From an uncultured Clostridia bacterium (GTDB taxonomy: Bacteria; Bacillota; Clostridia; TANB77; CAG-508): a stretch of DNA of 5,652 bases. This document shows positions 1-5,652 of this stretch, piece by piece. The stretch covers positions 1 through 5,652 of the forward strand of contig CATJZH010000130.1 of the NCBI GenBank assembly GCA_949746285.1, written 5' to 3'. The translations under genes were made by a program, and so were the position numbers. Position 1 is the stretch's first letter. The number at the start of each line of letters is the position of its first letter. The notes below the pieces were generated by a model. The model saw only the letters and a program-made list of their open reading frames with translations, had not been told where the DNA came from and did not search any database.

Positions 1-964
1 ATATATGAAACAATGAACTTACGTATCACAGAAACTGCATTCGAGCTTCACTTAAGAAAAATATATCCAACAAGAAACATAGTTTCAATGCGTGAGACTG
101 AAACAATTTCTGGACAAGACTGTTTGGACGTTCAAAAGAAAACTGACGGTTCTGTTAATATAATCCGGAGAGGTTGCAACAGACCCCGTAGCATCTTGGA
201 TGATTCAATCTGCACAGGTTGCTTCTAAGTTTACATTATTTACTCACCATGCTAAAACATTTCCAAACTTAGTTACAGCCCTTCGTAACTCAATGTTAAG
301 AACAGGTGTGTTTAAAGATGAACAAACAGCAGCAGAACAGGTTGTACAGGTATTAAACTTTAACATACATTTAGTAAAAGACTTTAGAGGTAGACGTTAC
401 ATAGAAAGAATAACAGAATGTATACCAGTAGAAGAGAAAAATGAGTATACATTTGACCATAGAAAAGAAAAAACATTAGAAGGAAAATTTGATAAATTTT
501 TTGATAATGCAACAGTATATTTTACAAAACAAACAAACAGAGAATTATACAAATATCGTAATGTATTAGAATTTGTTGATGATTCATATGTTCTTACAAA
601 CCCAATTTCTGATGAAAACATAAAAGGTATGAGAGAAAATATGAATGATGCAGATGTTGAAGCGTTTGATGCTTTCTTAGAAAGAAACTGGGGAATTAAA
701 CCTCCCAAATTAGCTGTATATGATGAAGAAGGTAAAGAAATAAAATCTGAAGGTCCAGATGATCTTAGAACAGATAAAGTAGCTGAAGTTTCAGCAACAC
801 CTGCTGAAGCAGCAGTAAGAAGAGTACCTAAAAATCCAAATGCAGCAGGAATGCAAAGACCAGTTATGAAAAAAAGACCATCAAACATGGCAAGACCATC
901 AGGAACACAGCAAATAAAAAGAAAACCAACAGAACTTAAAAACTTTGATTTGGATGAAGAATAA
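1..964 (+). CDS. CpaF/TadA-like secretion ATPase (T2SSE/VirB11 family), 5'-partial, interrupted by a +1 frameshift
   Basis: This is the C-terminal part of a cytoplasmic hexameric ATPase that would power the membrane platform encoded next. The gene is already open at base 1, so the start and Walker A lie upstream. With one base skipped at 165/166, 320 residues are readable. TETAFEL (visible residues 10-16) matches the acidic box of CpaF-like ATPases (EDTAEL). NII-GEV (53-58) is the Walker B region, and FTLFTHHAKT (77-86) is the His-box region equivalent to TLHANS. The core ends near ITECIP (137-142). About 180 further residues follow: a charged segment, then a low-complexity R/K/P/A-rich tail from about residue 251, longer than in classical CpaF. 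Without the skip, the first frame runs into unrelated residues and stops at 228, and the second frame's first ATG (200) falls inside the conserved domain, so 200 is not a real start. Family assignment is firm; whether the gene is functional is open. Confidence 0.85.
163..169 (+). other. Frameshift site in the Walker B codons of the ATPase gene
   Basis: The reading frame moves from frame 1 to frame 2 here. ATA ATC C GGA GAG GTT gives I-I-G-E-V once a single C (165 or 166) is ignored, restoring the expected T2SSE Walker B sequence with no other change. Frame 2 has a stop at 161-163, so the crossover must lie after it; frame 1 past this point reads RRGCNRPRS, unlike the family. The extra C creates the palindrome TCCGGA (164-169). 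A sequencing or assembly error or a recent mutation both fit. Confidence 0.8.
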
Positions 965-1000
965 TTATAAAAACTAAAAGAAAAGAGGTGTAATAATTAG

Positions 1001-3076
1001 ATGTCACAAAATGTATTATTGTACTTTATTGGTGGAGTTGGTGGCGTTTTTGTATTACTAGTACTTATATATGTAGCTATTAGTAAAAAAATGCAAACTA
1101 AAGAAACCAGATATGTAAGACAACTTGTTGAAGGTACACGAAATACTGCTTTAAGTATGGATGTTTTCTTCCAAAAATTTTATATTACATGTACAAAAAA
1201 TCCAATTTTAAGAAGATATGCATTAAAATTAAGAAGAAGACTAGAAATAATTAACCTCGAAGATGAGTATTTAACTAGAAAACAAGTAGCTCAAATACTT
1301 TTTAAAGCAGTTTTAATTGTTATACCACTTACAATAGTTATTATATATATGACACATAATAATTACTTAGTAATGTCTTCAATACTTCTATTTGAATTGT
1401 TCTTTATCGAAACACTTCTAGAAGGTATGGTAGACGGAATTGATAATAAATTACTAAAAGAACAATTAGATTTTTTTGCAGAAATAAGACATGCTTATCA
1501 CGAATTTAATATGGTTGAAGAAGCAATATATGATGTAGCACAAGATGATGAAAAAGAAGTATCAAGACAAGCAGAAAAGATTTATGAAGTTCTAATTTCA
1601 GATGATCCTGAAACAGAACTTGAAAAATACTATGATATAGCGCCAAATAGTTTCTTAAAAGAATTTGCTGGAGTGTCTTATTTAACAAAAGAATTTGGTG
1701 ATAGAAAAGATAAAGATGGTGCGTCTTTATATTTAAAGAATTTAAATAATATAACACAAGAAATGCAAATAGAAATTTTAAAAAGAGATAAATTAGATTA
1801 TGTATTTCAAAGTTTATCTATGATAGCAGCATTACCAATACTATTTTTAGATACAATTAAAAATTGGGCAATAGGACAGTTTTCTTTTACAAGACAATTT
1901 TATAATGGTACCGGCGGATTTATGATGCAAATTGCATTAATAATTTTAACATTCTTATGTTATATACTTACTAGAAAATTGAAAGATAATGGTAGTGTAA
2001 ATACTGCTAAAAACATGGATAATCCATGGCAAGCTAAAGTTTATAAAAATAAACTTGGTAAAAAAATTGTAGATTATTTTATTCCAAAACAAGGAACAAA
2101 AGAATACAGAAAAAATGTACAATTATTAAAAGATTCTGCTTCAAAATTAAAAATGGAGTGGTTATACATAAATAGAATGGCTGCCGCAGTAGCTGCATTT
2201 CTAGGTTCAGTTATAATACTTGCTGCAGCACATAGAATGGCAATTAATTTCCAATTTACAGAACCAACTTCTGATTACGATTTATTAGGTTCTATGTCTG
2301 AATCGCAAGAGAAGAAAGCGATGGAATTAACAGAAAAAGACAATGTGTTTTTACGTAAATACCAGTATGATTATAGTGTAACAAAAGAAGAATTAGCAAA
2401 GGAAGTTGCAAAATCAGATGAATATGGAAGTAGTACAGAAGAAGACTTAGCAACTATTACAGATAGAATTTGGGAAAAACTTCAAATAGTTCAGTCTGAA
2501 TATGTAAAATGGTTTGAAGTATTAATAGCATTAGTAATAATGGTAATTGCATATCAAATTCCAATTTGGCTTTTAATTTTCCAAAAAATTATGAGACAAA
2601 TGGATATGGAAAATGAAGTAATGCAGTTCCAAACAATTATATTAATGCTTATGAAAATTGAAAGAGTTAATGTTGAAATGATACTTGAATGGTTAGAAAG
2701 ATATTCTAATATATTTAGAGAACCAATAAGTAAGTGTGTTAACAACTATGAAAGTGGTCCTTGGGAAGCCTTAGAAGAGCTTAAAAACGATATATCATTC
2801 CAACAATTAATTAGAATAGTTGAAAGCTTACAAGCAGCAGTTGAGCAAATACCGATTAGAGAAGCTTTTGACGAGTTAGATACAGAAAGAGCATATCATC
2901 AAGAAAAAAGAAAAGAATCAAACGAAAGAAATATTTCAAGAAAATCTATGATAGGAAAAGTTATAGGATTTGCACCAATGGTATCATTATTTGTTGGATA
3001 TTTAATTATACCATTATGTGTAATTGGTATGACAAGTATGACCTCTGCATTTGCTAGCATGTCATCAATGATGTAG
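1001..3076 (+). CDS. Double T2SSF-domain inner-membrane platform protein (TadB-TadC-like fusion)
   Basis: This 691-residue polytopic protein is the likely assembly platform on which the upstream ATPase acts. Hydrophobic segments lie near residues 5-27, 99-117, 121-143, 268-285, 305-325, 392-412, 505-528 and 653-677. The soluble stretches at about 150-265 (begins LLKEQLDFFAEIRHAYHEF) and 538-650 (EVMQFQTIILMLMKIERV, then E-S-L-Q-A-A-V-E) look like two T2SSF helical domains. Eight segments put both F domains in the cytoplasm and both termini outside, which is self-consistent. Tad systems usually carry TadB and TadC as separate proteins of roughly 300 residues, so this looks like both in one chain. 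A charged loop of about 90 residues (413-504) would be extracytoplasmic and is unusual. The start is supported by AGAGGTG at 984-990, ten bases before ATG. The gene begins 36 bases after the ATPase stop and ends 14 bases before the first pilin-like gene, so co-transcription is likely. The T2SSF assignment rests on sequence character and context, not a profile search. Confidence 0.8.
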   Translation: MSQNVLLYFIGGVGGVFVLLVLIYVAISKKMQTKETRYVRQLVEGTRNTALSMDVFFQKFYITCTKNPILRRYALKLRRRLEIINLEDEYLTRKQVAQILFKAVLIVIPLTIVIIYMTHNNYLVMSSILLFELFFIETLLEGMVDGIDNKLLKEQLDFFAEIRHAYHEFNMVEEAIYDVAQDDEKEVSRQAEKIYEVLISDDPETELEKYYDIAPNSFLKEFAGVSYLTKEFGDRKDKDGASLYLKNLNNITQEMQIEILKRDKLDYVFQSLSMIAALPILFLDTIKNWAIGQFSFTRQFYNGTGGFMMQIALIILTFLCYILTRKLKDNGSVNTAKNMDNPWQAKVYKNKLGKKIVDYFIPKQGTKEYRKNVQLLKDSASKLKMEWLYINRMAAAVAAFLGSVIILAAAHRMAINFQFTEPTSDYDLLGSMSESQEKKAMELTEKDNVFLRKYQYDYSVTKEELAKEVAKSDEYGSSTEEDLATITDRIWEKLQIVQSEYVKWFEVLIALVIMVIAYQIPIWLLIFQKIMRQMDMENEVMQFQTIILMLMKIERVNVEMILEWLERYSNIFREPISKCVNNYESGPWEALEELKNDISFQQLIRIVESLQAAVEQIPIREAFDELDTERAYHQEKRKESNERNISRKSMIGKVIGFAPMVSLFVGYLIIPLCVIGMTSMTSAFASMSSMM

Positions 3077-3090
3077 AAAGGTAAGAATAT

Positions 3091-3900
3091 ATGGAAAATG
3101 CTGCAAAAGCTTTAGAAATAGCAGCTGGAGTTTTATTAGCTGTAATAATAGTATCTTTAATTGTATATTTTTTCTCTACAATTAGTGAATGGCCACAGCA
3201 AGAAGATAATATGGAAACTGCAGAACAGCTAGCTCAGTTTAACTTAGAATATGAAGTTTATGAAAAATCTGCAATGTATGGTGTTGATGTTATTTCTTGC
3301 TTAAATAAAGCGGCTAGTAATAATTTAAAATATGTAGAAGGAACACATGGTTTTTTATCTGGAAATAAATATGGTAATGAATTTACAGTTAATGTGTATG
3401 TAAAAATAAATACACCTTTGGAAGAAAATATAGCAGTATATTATTTTGATGAAATTACTAACAAAGAGGAACAAAGGTTTAGTGAAGATTCGAATACTAA
3501 AAAAATTGAAATAGCAGGAATAGAGGAGTTGAATGCGGCTAAATATTATACGGCTTTTTCAAAAGATGACAAATTATTCACACAACCTAAAAAATTAGAT
3601 GATAAGCCTGATAAGTATATATTACCAAATGGAGGTACACATCAAATAGAATTGGAAGATGGAACAAAACAGAATTATTATTCTATTAAGGATAATCAAT
3701 TAAAAAATTTACTAAATTTTTCATCTACAGATTTTAAAATAACAAAAAAGAATAATGATTCAAGAACATACCGCGACTGGAGTACAATAGTTTGGGAAAC
3801 AGCATTATACAATTTTAAAACCAAAAGATTTAAATGTGATGAGATAAAATACAATAATACTACGGGAAGAGTTAGTGAATTATATTTTTCAGAAATATAG
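3091..3900 (+). CDS. Pilin-like membrane-anchored protein, MENA family, large paralogue
   Basis: This 269-residue protein has a short charged N-terminus (MENAAKALEI), one hydrophobic helix at about 7-30 and a large extracytoplasmic domain. Features shared with the three downstream genes are FNLEYEVY (50-57), the G-x-D-V-I-S-C-L-N-K-A-A-S-N-N segment (64-78), a predicted beta-rich stretch around EFTVNVYVKIN (97-107), and the C-terminal signature FKCDEIKY with TGRV (247-261). It is the longest paralogue, with an extra charged, K/D/N-rich region at roughly 110-230. It has two cysteines, C70 and C249, which might form a disulfide outside the cell. The start is supported by AGAAAGG (3075-3081) overlapping the previous stop, nine bases before ATG, suggesting translation linked to the platform gene. 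No prepilin leader ending in G before F/M-x-x-x-E is visible, so processing is uncertain. A role as pseudopilin, minor pilin or tip subunit is inferred from context and architecture; the family itself is not one I recognise. Confidence 0.75.
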   Translation: MENAAKALEIAAGVLLAVIIVSLIVYFFSTISEWPQQEDNMETAEQLAQFNLEYEVYEKSAMYGVDVISCLNKAASNNLKYVEGTHGFLSGNKYGNEFTVNVYVKINTPLEENIAVYYFDEITNKEEQRFSEDSNTKKIEIAGIEELNAAKYYTAFSKDDKLFTQPKKLDDKPDKYILPNGGTHQIELEDGTKQNYYSIKDNQLKNLLNFSSTDFKITKKNNDSRTYRDWSTIVWETALYNFKTKRFKCDEIKYNNTTGRVSELYFSEI

Positions 3901-3927
3901 GATATAAAATTAAATGGGAGAAAAAAT

Positions 3928-4503
3928 ATGGAAAATGCTTCAAGAGCTTTAATAATGGCAGCAACAGTTATGCTTGGAGTACTTCTTATGGGAGTATTTG
4001 TATATGTATTTAGGGCAGGTTCTAGTGTTAGTGAAAGCTATGATAAAAAGCAACAATCAGAACAATTAGAATTATATAATTCTAAATTTGAACTTTATAA
4101 TAAAGATGAAAACACAATAATGGAGTTAATTTCAGTAGCTAACTTAGCTTATAGTGTGAACGCACAGACTGAATTTGATCCTACAGATACAGTTGAAATT
4201 GAAATTACAGCAAATACTGCAAAATTTAAAATTCCAGGAGATAATAGAAGAAATTTGCAAAAAAATGAAATACTTTTTGGAAGTACTAAAGATTCAATTT
4301 TTAAACTTGCAACAGCAAATCTAGATGACTTACATGTTGAAACTAATAATACTAATGATACGTTAGCTACTACTAGGTATGATTCTGAACATAATAGAAC
4401 AATTTATAAATACTTATTTAATTGTAACAAGATAGAGTATCATGATAAGAGCGGTAAAGTTTCAAAAATGGAATTTACAATGAGGACAAATTCTAATTAT
4501 TAA
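3928..4503 (+). CDS. Pilin-like membrane-anchored protein, MENA family
   Basis: This 191-residue paralogue starts MENASRALIM, nearly the same as its neighbours, followed by a hydrophobic helix at about 7-29 rich in M, V, L and G. YNSKFELY (50-57) sits at exactly the same residue positions as in the 3091 and 5087 products. VEIEITANTAKFKI (89-102) looks like beta strands. The C-terminus carries FNCNKIEY and SGKV (164-178), the family signature with its single cysteine at C166. GGGAG at 3916-3920, seven bases before ATG, supports the start; the gap from the previous gene is 27 bases with no terminator. The first 35 bases match those of the 3091 gene at 30 positions, pointing to tandem duplication. 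No classical prepilin cleavage site is visible. A structural or minor subunit of the filament or pseudopilus is inferred; the fold and export route are not proven by the sequence. Confidence 0.75.
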   Translation: MENASRALIMAATVMLGVLLMGVFVYVFRAGSSVSESYDKKQQSEQLELYNSKFELYNKDENTIMELISVANLAYSVNAQTEFDPTDTVEIEITANTAKFKIPGDNRRNLQKNEILFGSTKDSIFKLATANLDDLHVETNNTNDTLATTRYDSEHNRTIYKYLFNCNKIEYHDKSGKVSKMEFTMRTNSNY

Positions 4504-4527
4504 ATAAATAGTCATTTAATAAAAATA

Positions 4528-4556
4528 TTGTAAAAAAATGTCCAATATGATATAAT
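4528..4556 (+). promoter_or_regulatory. Extended -10 sigma-A-type promoter before the 4572 gene
   Basis: TTGTAA (4528-4533) and a consensus TATAAT (4551-4556) are separated by 17 bases, and TG at 4548-4549 makes an extended -10. Transcription would begin near 4563, so the 5' leader before ATG 4572 is about nine bases and contains only the AGGGAG ribosome-binding site. The element lies in the 68-base gap after the 3928 gene and would allow the last two genes to be expressed apart from the rest of the operon. AT-rich DNA yields chance -10 matches, but agreement of -35, spacer, TG and -10 is better than usual. Confidence 0.65.
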
Positions 4557-4571
4557 TAAAGTAGGGAGCTT

Positions 4572-5006
4572 ATGAAGAAAATATTAGCCTTAATTTTGCT
4601 TATAATTCTTGTAGTTGTAGGAATTTTTGCTATTAATTATAAGAATTTGCAAAAGAAAAAAGAAGAAGTTAGAAATTTTAATTTAATATATGAAAATTAT
4701 AATAAAGACAATCTTAATGGATTAGACATTACTACATTAATAAATAAAGCAATTAGTAATAATGAGAAATATATGGTTCCAAAAGATGAAGAAGGATTAT
4801 ATATATTAGATGATGAAAATAGTATTGAAATATATGTAACAATGATTATAAACGAAACTACCTACAAAATGGAAAGAATAAATACTTTAGGAATGAATTC
4901 TTTTGTAGCGTATTTTGGACAAGTTAGATTCAAATGTACAGACATACAGTATCATAAAAAAACAGGTAAAATAGCATCTATGACATTTGAAGCTAAAGAA
5001 TACTAA
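4572..5006 (+). CDS. Small pilin-like membrane-anchored protein, divergent N-terminus
   Basis: This 144-residue protein begins MKKILALILLIIL, a lysine-led hydrophobic helix (about 4-22) resembling a signal anchor rather than the MENA start of its paralogues. After a basic stretch (QKKKEEVR) it carries FNLIYENY (36-43), LDITTLINKAISNN (51-64), predicted strands around SIEIYVTMII (84-93), and the C-terminal FKCTDIQY with TGKI (120-134). These align closely with the 3091 product, so it is a true family member, shorter by 14 residues before the F-N motif. Only ATG 4572 fits: an in-frame stop lies at 4557-4559. AGGGAG (4563-4568) is only three bases from the ATG, an unusually short spacer. Its own promoter lies immediately upstream. 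It could be a minor subunit, an assembly chaperone or a regulator of the other paralogues; the sequence does not decide. Confidence 0.7.
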   Translation: MKKILALILLIILVVVGIFAINYKNLQKKKEEVRNFNLIYENYNKDNLNGLDITTLINKAISNNEKYMVPKDEEGLYILDDENSIEIYVTMIINETTYKMERINTLGMNSFVAYFGQVRFKCTDIQYHKKTGKIASMTFEAKEY

Positions 5007-5070
5007 AGTTTTTAATGTTGCTAGAAAAAGAAATCTAGTTAATTTAAAATAAAATACAAATTTTAATTTT

Positions 5071-5078
5071 AAAGGAGG
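5071..5078 (+). promoter_or_regulatory. Strong ribosome-binding site for the last pilin-like gene
   Basis: AAAGGAGG matches the anti-Shine-Dalgarno consensus fully and sits eight bases before ATG 5087. It is the best site in the window, stronger than AGAGGTG, AGAAAGG, GGGAG and AGGGAG used by the other genes. This predicts the highest translation rate for this subunit. Confidence 0.8.
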
Positions 5079-5086
5079 AAGAAGTT

Positions 5087-5563
5087 ATGGAGAATGCTTC
5101 AAAAGCACTTTTAATAGCTGGTGCAATTTTATTAGCTATTTTAATTATAGCTATTGGTATGTTTATATACAATAGCGCACAAAGTACAGTTAATGATTCT
5201 ATGACATCATTATCAACACAAGAAATTGATGCTTTTAATAATCAATTTGTTTCTTATGAAGGACAACAAACAGGTTCAAATGTAAAAGCTTTAATAGGAA
5301 GATTAATTGCAAATGCTAAAACATATACAGAAGAACCAGCTAAGGTTCCAAATGTTGTAATTGATAAGGCCGATTCTACAGGAACAGTTAGTAATAAGAC
5401 TGCAACTATGAATAATGTGGCTGGATCTAATCAAGTTGCAGATTATAATTCAGTATTAGGTGAAATAAGAAATAAAATAGAAGCTAAACACCCATATTGG
5501 GTAGAATTTAAATATGGCGCATCATCAATTATAAATGAAGTTAATATTAAGTATGATTTTTAG
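5087..5563 (+). CDS. Pilin-like membrane-anchored protein, MENA family, candidate major subunit
   Basis: This 158-residue protein begins MENASKALLIAGAILLA, with an almost uninterrupted hydrophobic helix at about 7-28, then FNNQFVSY (50-57) at the same positions as the other MENA paralogues and NVKALIGRLIANA (65-77), predicted helical. The middle is rich in T, S, N, V and A, less charged than in its neighbours, and the protein has no cysteine. The C-terminus (YWVEFKYG, then EVNIKYDF) resembles the family's terminal hairpin only loosely and lacks the F-K/N-C signature. AAAGGAGG eight bases upstream supports the start. Last position, best ribosome-binding site and the simple, small, low-charge composition fit an abundant structural pilin; that role is inferred. 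No prepilin leader with a G before F/M-x-x-x-E is present. The gene ends ten bases before a long hairpin. Confidence 0.78.
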   Translation: MENASKALLIAGAILLAILIIAIGMFIYNSAQSTVNDSMTSLSTQEIDAFNNQFVSYEGQQTGSNVKALIGRLIANAKTYTEEPAKVPNVVIDKADSTGTVSNKTATMNNVAGSNQVADYNSVLGEIRNKIEAKHPYWVEFKYGASSIINEVNIKYDF

Positions 5564-5572
5564 TAAATAAAA

Positions 5573-5610
5573 TATCTTAAGATAGCTATATCTATAGCTA
5601 TCTTAAGATA
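5573..5610. terminator. Perfect 18-bp inverted repeat, probable terminator hairpin (best oriented for the minus strand)
   Basis: The arms 5573-5590 and 5593-5610 are exact reverse complements around the two bases TC, giving a stem of 17-18 bp in RNA. The stem is AT-rich, with four G/C pairs. On the + strand it is followed by CTTAATATAAATATATAA, which is not T-rich, so it is a poor intrinsic terminator for this operon. On the minus strand the stem is followed by TTTTATTTAC, which fits termination of a convergent gene lying to the right of the window. Each outer third is itself a 12-bp palindrome, TATCTTAAGATA (5573-5584 and 5599-5610), so binding by a dimeric protein is an alternative. Confidence 0.6.
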
Positions 5611-5652
5611 CTTAATATAAATATATAATAAGTAATGTATTTATAAATATAT
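5611..5652. other. AT-rich intergenic end of window, nothing recognised
   Basis: These 42 bases are almost entirely A and T. No ribosome-binding site, coding start or convincing promoter can be supported. They probably separate this operon from the next gene. Confidence 0.5.

Noticed and set aside
160..175. Programmed +1 frameshift in the ATPase gene
   Set aside because: No stop codon at the shift point as in prfB, no upstream Shine-Dalgarno-like stimulator at the right distance (the GGAGAGG lies downstream), and the Ile tRNA on ATC would not re-pair with TCC. Error or mutation is simpler, though CGG is a likely rare codon here.
13..228. Separate 71-residue gene starting at ATG 13
   Set aside because: The frame is open from base 1 with family-like residues throughout to 165, so ATG 13 is an internal Met of the ATPase. 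The residues after 166 are out of frame.
397..888. Minus-strand open frame of 163 codons
   Set aside because: It is the antisense shadow of the ATPase gene: unlikely composition (S/F-rich), no ribosome-binding site, and the + strand clearly encodes a known family.
200..964. Independent 254-residue gene starting at ATG 200
   Set aside because: Family-like sequence in this frame begins upstream at 167 (GEVATDPVASW), ATG 200 lies within the conserved domain, and no ribosome-binding site sits at proper distance (GGAGAGG at 167-173 is 26 bases away).
1506..1757. Minus-strand open frame of 83 codons rich in Leu and His
   Set aside because: Antisense shadow inside the platform gene with extreme L/H/Y composition and no initiation signals; the same applies to 2554-2745.
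5021..5038. CTAGA...TCTAG inverted repeat between the last two genes as a terminator
   Set aside because: Only five base pairs with an eight-base loop and no following T tract; expected by chance in AT-rich DNA.
5018..5055. Promoter before the 5087 gene (TTGCTA with TAAAAT)
   Set aside because: The only -10-like hexamers lie at a 21-base or longer spacing from TTGCTA, and no TG extension is present.
962..5563. Absence of TGA stops as a sign that TGA encodes Trp
   Set aside because: All Trp codons in the genes are TGG and no frame needs TGA read-through; with six stops in an AT-rich genome, using only TAA and TAG is unremarkable.

Overview
This is an AT-rich window with tightly packed genes, all on the + strand. 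Purine-rich Shine-Dalgarno sites (AGAGGTG, AAAGGAGG), ATG starts, standard code use (every Trp is TGG) and a TTGTAA-17-TGATATAAT promoter suggest a low-GC Gram-positive bacterium, most likely an uncultured Clostridia-like Bacillota. That placement is inferred from composition and signals, not from a marker gene.

The layout reads as one secretion or pilus operon of the type IV filament (Tad/T2SS-like) superfamily. Positions 1-964 hold the 3' part of a CpaF/TadA-like ATPase. Its reading frame is broken by one extra base at the Walker B motif (165/166), and it ends in a long non-catalytic tail. Positions 1001-3076 encode a 691-residue polytopic membrane protein with two T2SSF-type cytoplasmic domains, resembling a natural TadB-TadC fusion. 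From 3091 to 5563 there are four small genes (269, 191, 144 and 158 aa). Each product has one N-terminal hydrophobic helix and a small extracytoplasmic domain. They share an F/Y-N-x-x-F/Y-x-x-Y motif, and three share a C-terminal F-K/N-C-x-x-I-x-Y signature, so they are paralogous pilin-like subunits. None has a recognisable prepilin-peptidase leader.

The third paralogue (4572-5006) differs from the others. It lacks the MENA(S/A)(K/R)AL N-terminus and has its own extended -10 promoter, so close that the transcript would have about a nine-base leader. The last gene has the best ribosome-binding site and is the likeliest major subunit. Ten bases after it lies a perfect 18-bp inverted repeat (5573-5610). 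It has a T-rich flank only on the minus-strand side, so it could end transcription from a convergent gene beyond the window. The final 42 bases are AT-rich with nothing recognisable.

Inferred working model: the ATPase powers the double-F-domain platform, which assembles or exports a filament or pseudopilus built from the MENA-family proteins. No prepilin peptidase, TadZ-like or TadE/F-like gene is visible, but the operon continues upstream of the window.
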